Part shown: piece by piece, positions 41,297 through 41,321 of the stretch | Layout of the letters: every line of letters begins with the position of its first letter | Numbering within the stretch: the stretch's first letter is position 1 | From: Candidatus Brevefilum sp. | GTDB taxonomy: Bacteria > Chloroflexota > Anaerolineae > Anaerolineales > Anaerolineaceae | Direction of reading: 5' to 3' | Assembly: GCA_029210815.1 (NCBI GenBank) | Contig: JARGGB010000024.1 | Coordinates: forward strand, 1 to 41,321 | DNA: 41,321 nucleotides | Position numbers and translations under genes: made by a program | Notes under the pieces: model-generated | What the model was told of the DNA's origin: nothing | What the model saw: only the letters and a program-made list of their open reading frames with translations | Databases searched by the model: none

Positions 41297-41321
41297 ATGG
41301 CAAATTCACAATTCAAATTTG
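41297..41321 (+). CDS. Start of a gene cut by the window end
   Basis: ATG at 41297 with AGGA about 8 nt upstream and a TATAAT box further up. Only eight residues (MANSQFKF) are visible, so no function can be given. It is divergent from alanine racemase. Confidence 0.4.

Overview
The window looks like ordinary chromosomal DNA of an anaerobic, heterotrophic bacterium of moderate GC, most likely a member of the Chloroflexota (Anaerolineae-like). This is inferred from gene content: three ABC importers with lipoprotein binding proteins, a sugar-binding lipoprotein with the Val/Glu/Thr-rich linker often seen after the lipobox in that group, a cyclase-ATPase-TPR giant regulator, and a GH13_18 phosphorylase operon. 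No rRNA, tRNA, CRISPR array, insertion sequence or phage gene was recognised. Most genes lie on the minus strand.

Region 1 (43-5323): a signalling block with a cyclic-nucleotide-binding/PP2C-type (RsbU-like) phosphatase, an unrecognised 143-residue protein, and a 1,127-residue zinc-ribbon/class III cyclase/AAA/TPR protein. A gene-free stretch (5324-5863) follows, holding a dense cluster of CACCTG/CAGGTG palindromes. Region 2 (5864-10585): an aldo/keto reductase, then a tight three-gene operon (SnoaL/NTF2-like, SDR, phytoene-desaturase-like FAD oxidoreductase) divergent from a double-ACT regulator. Region 3 (10718-22874): a small lipoprotein gene and a nine-gene glycoside operon, in transcription order LacI regulator, sugar-binding lipoprotein, two permeases, GT4 glycosyltransferase, GH13_18 phosphorylase, MDR dehydrogenase, Gfo/Idh/MocA oxidoreductase, GH36 alpha-galactosidase. 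Its promoter is unusually easy to read, with one perfect operator inside the -35/-10 spacer and a second just after the start. The content resembles the E. coli ycj cluster but with a glycosyltransferase and a GH36 and without the ycjR-type epimerase or the GH65 enzyme.

Region 4 (23059-26736, plus strand): CutA, a P-loop kinase-like protein and a large membrane protein with a spermidine-synthase-like domain. Region 5 (26764-28354, minus): a predicted lipoprotein form of protein-L-isoaspartate methyltransferase and a RibD-C/DHFR-like reductase. Region 6 (28449-33663): a branched-chain amino acid (Liv-type) ABC operon ending in a TlpA-like thiol-disulfide lipoprotein. Region 7 (33866-38794): a BMP/nucleoside-type ABC operon. 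Region 8 (38969-41100): alanine racemase, PHP phosphoesterase and a small membrane protein. A truncated plus-strand gene begins at 41297.

The most interesting structure is in the non-coding DNA and in the glycoside operon. All three importer operons place a strong hairpin 13-16 nt after the binding-protein stop codon. The glycoside operon has a very clear LacI switch and an enzyme set that suggests handling of a glucosylglycerate- or glucosylglycerol-type solute, possibly through a 3-keto-glycoside route. Functions were assigned by reading motifs, with no database search.
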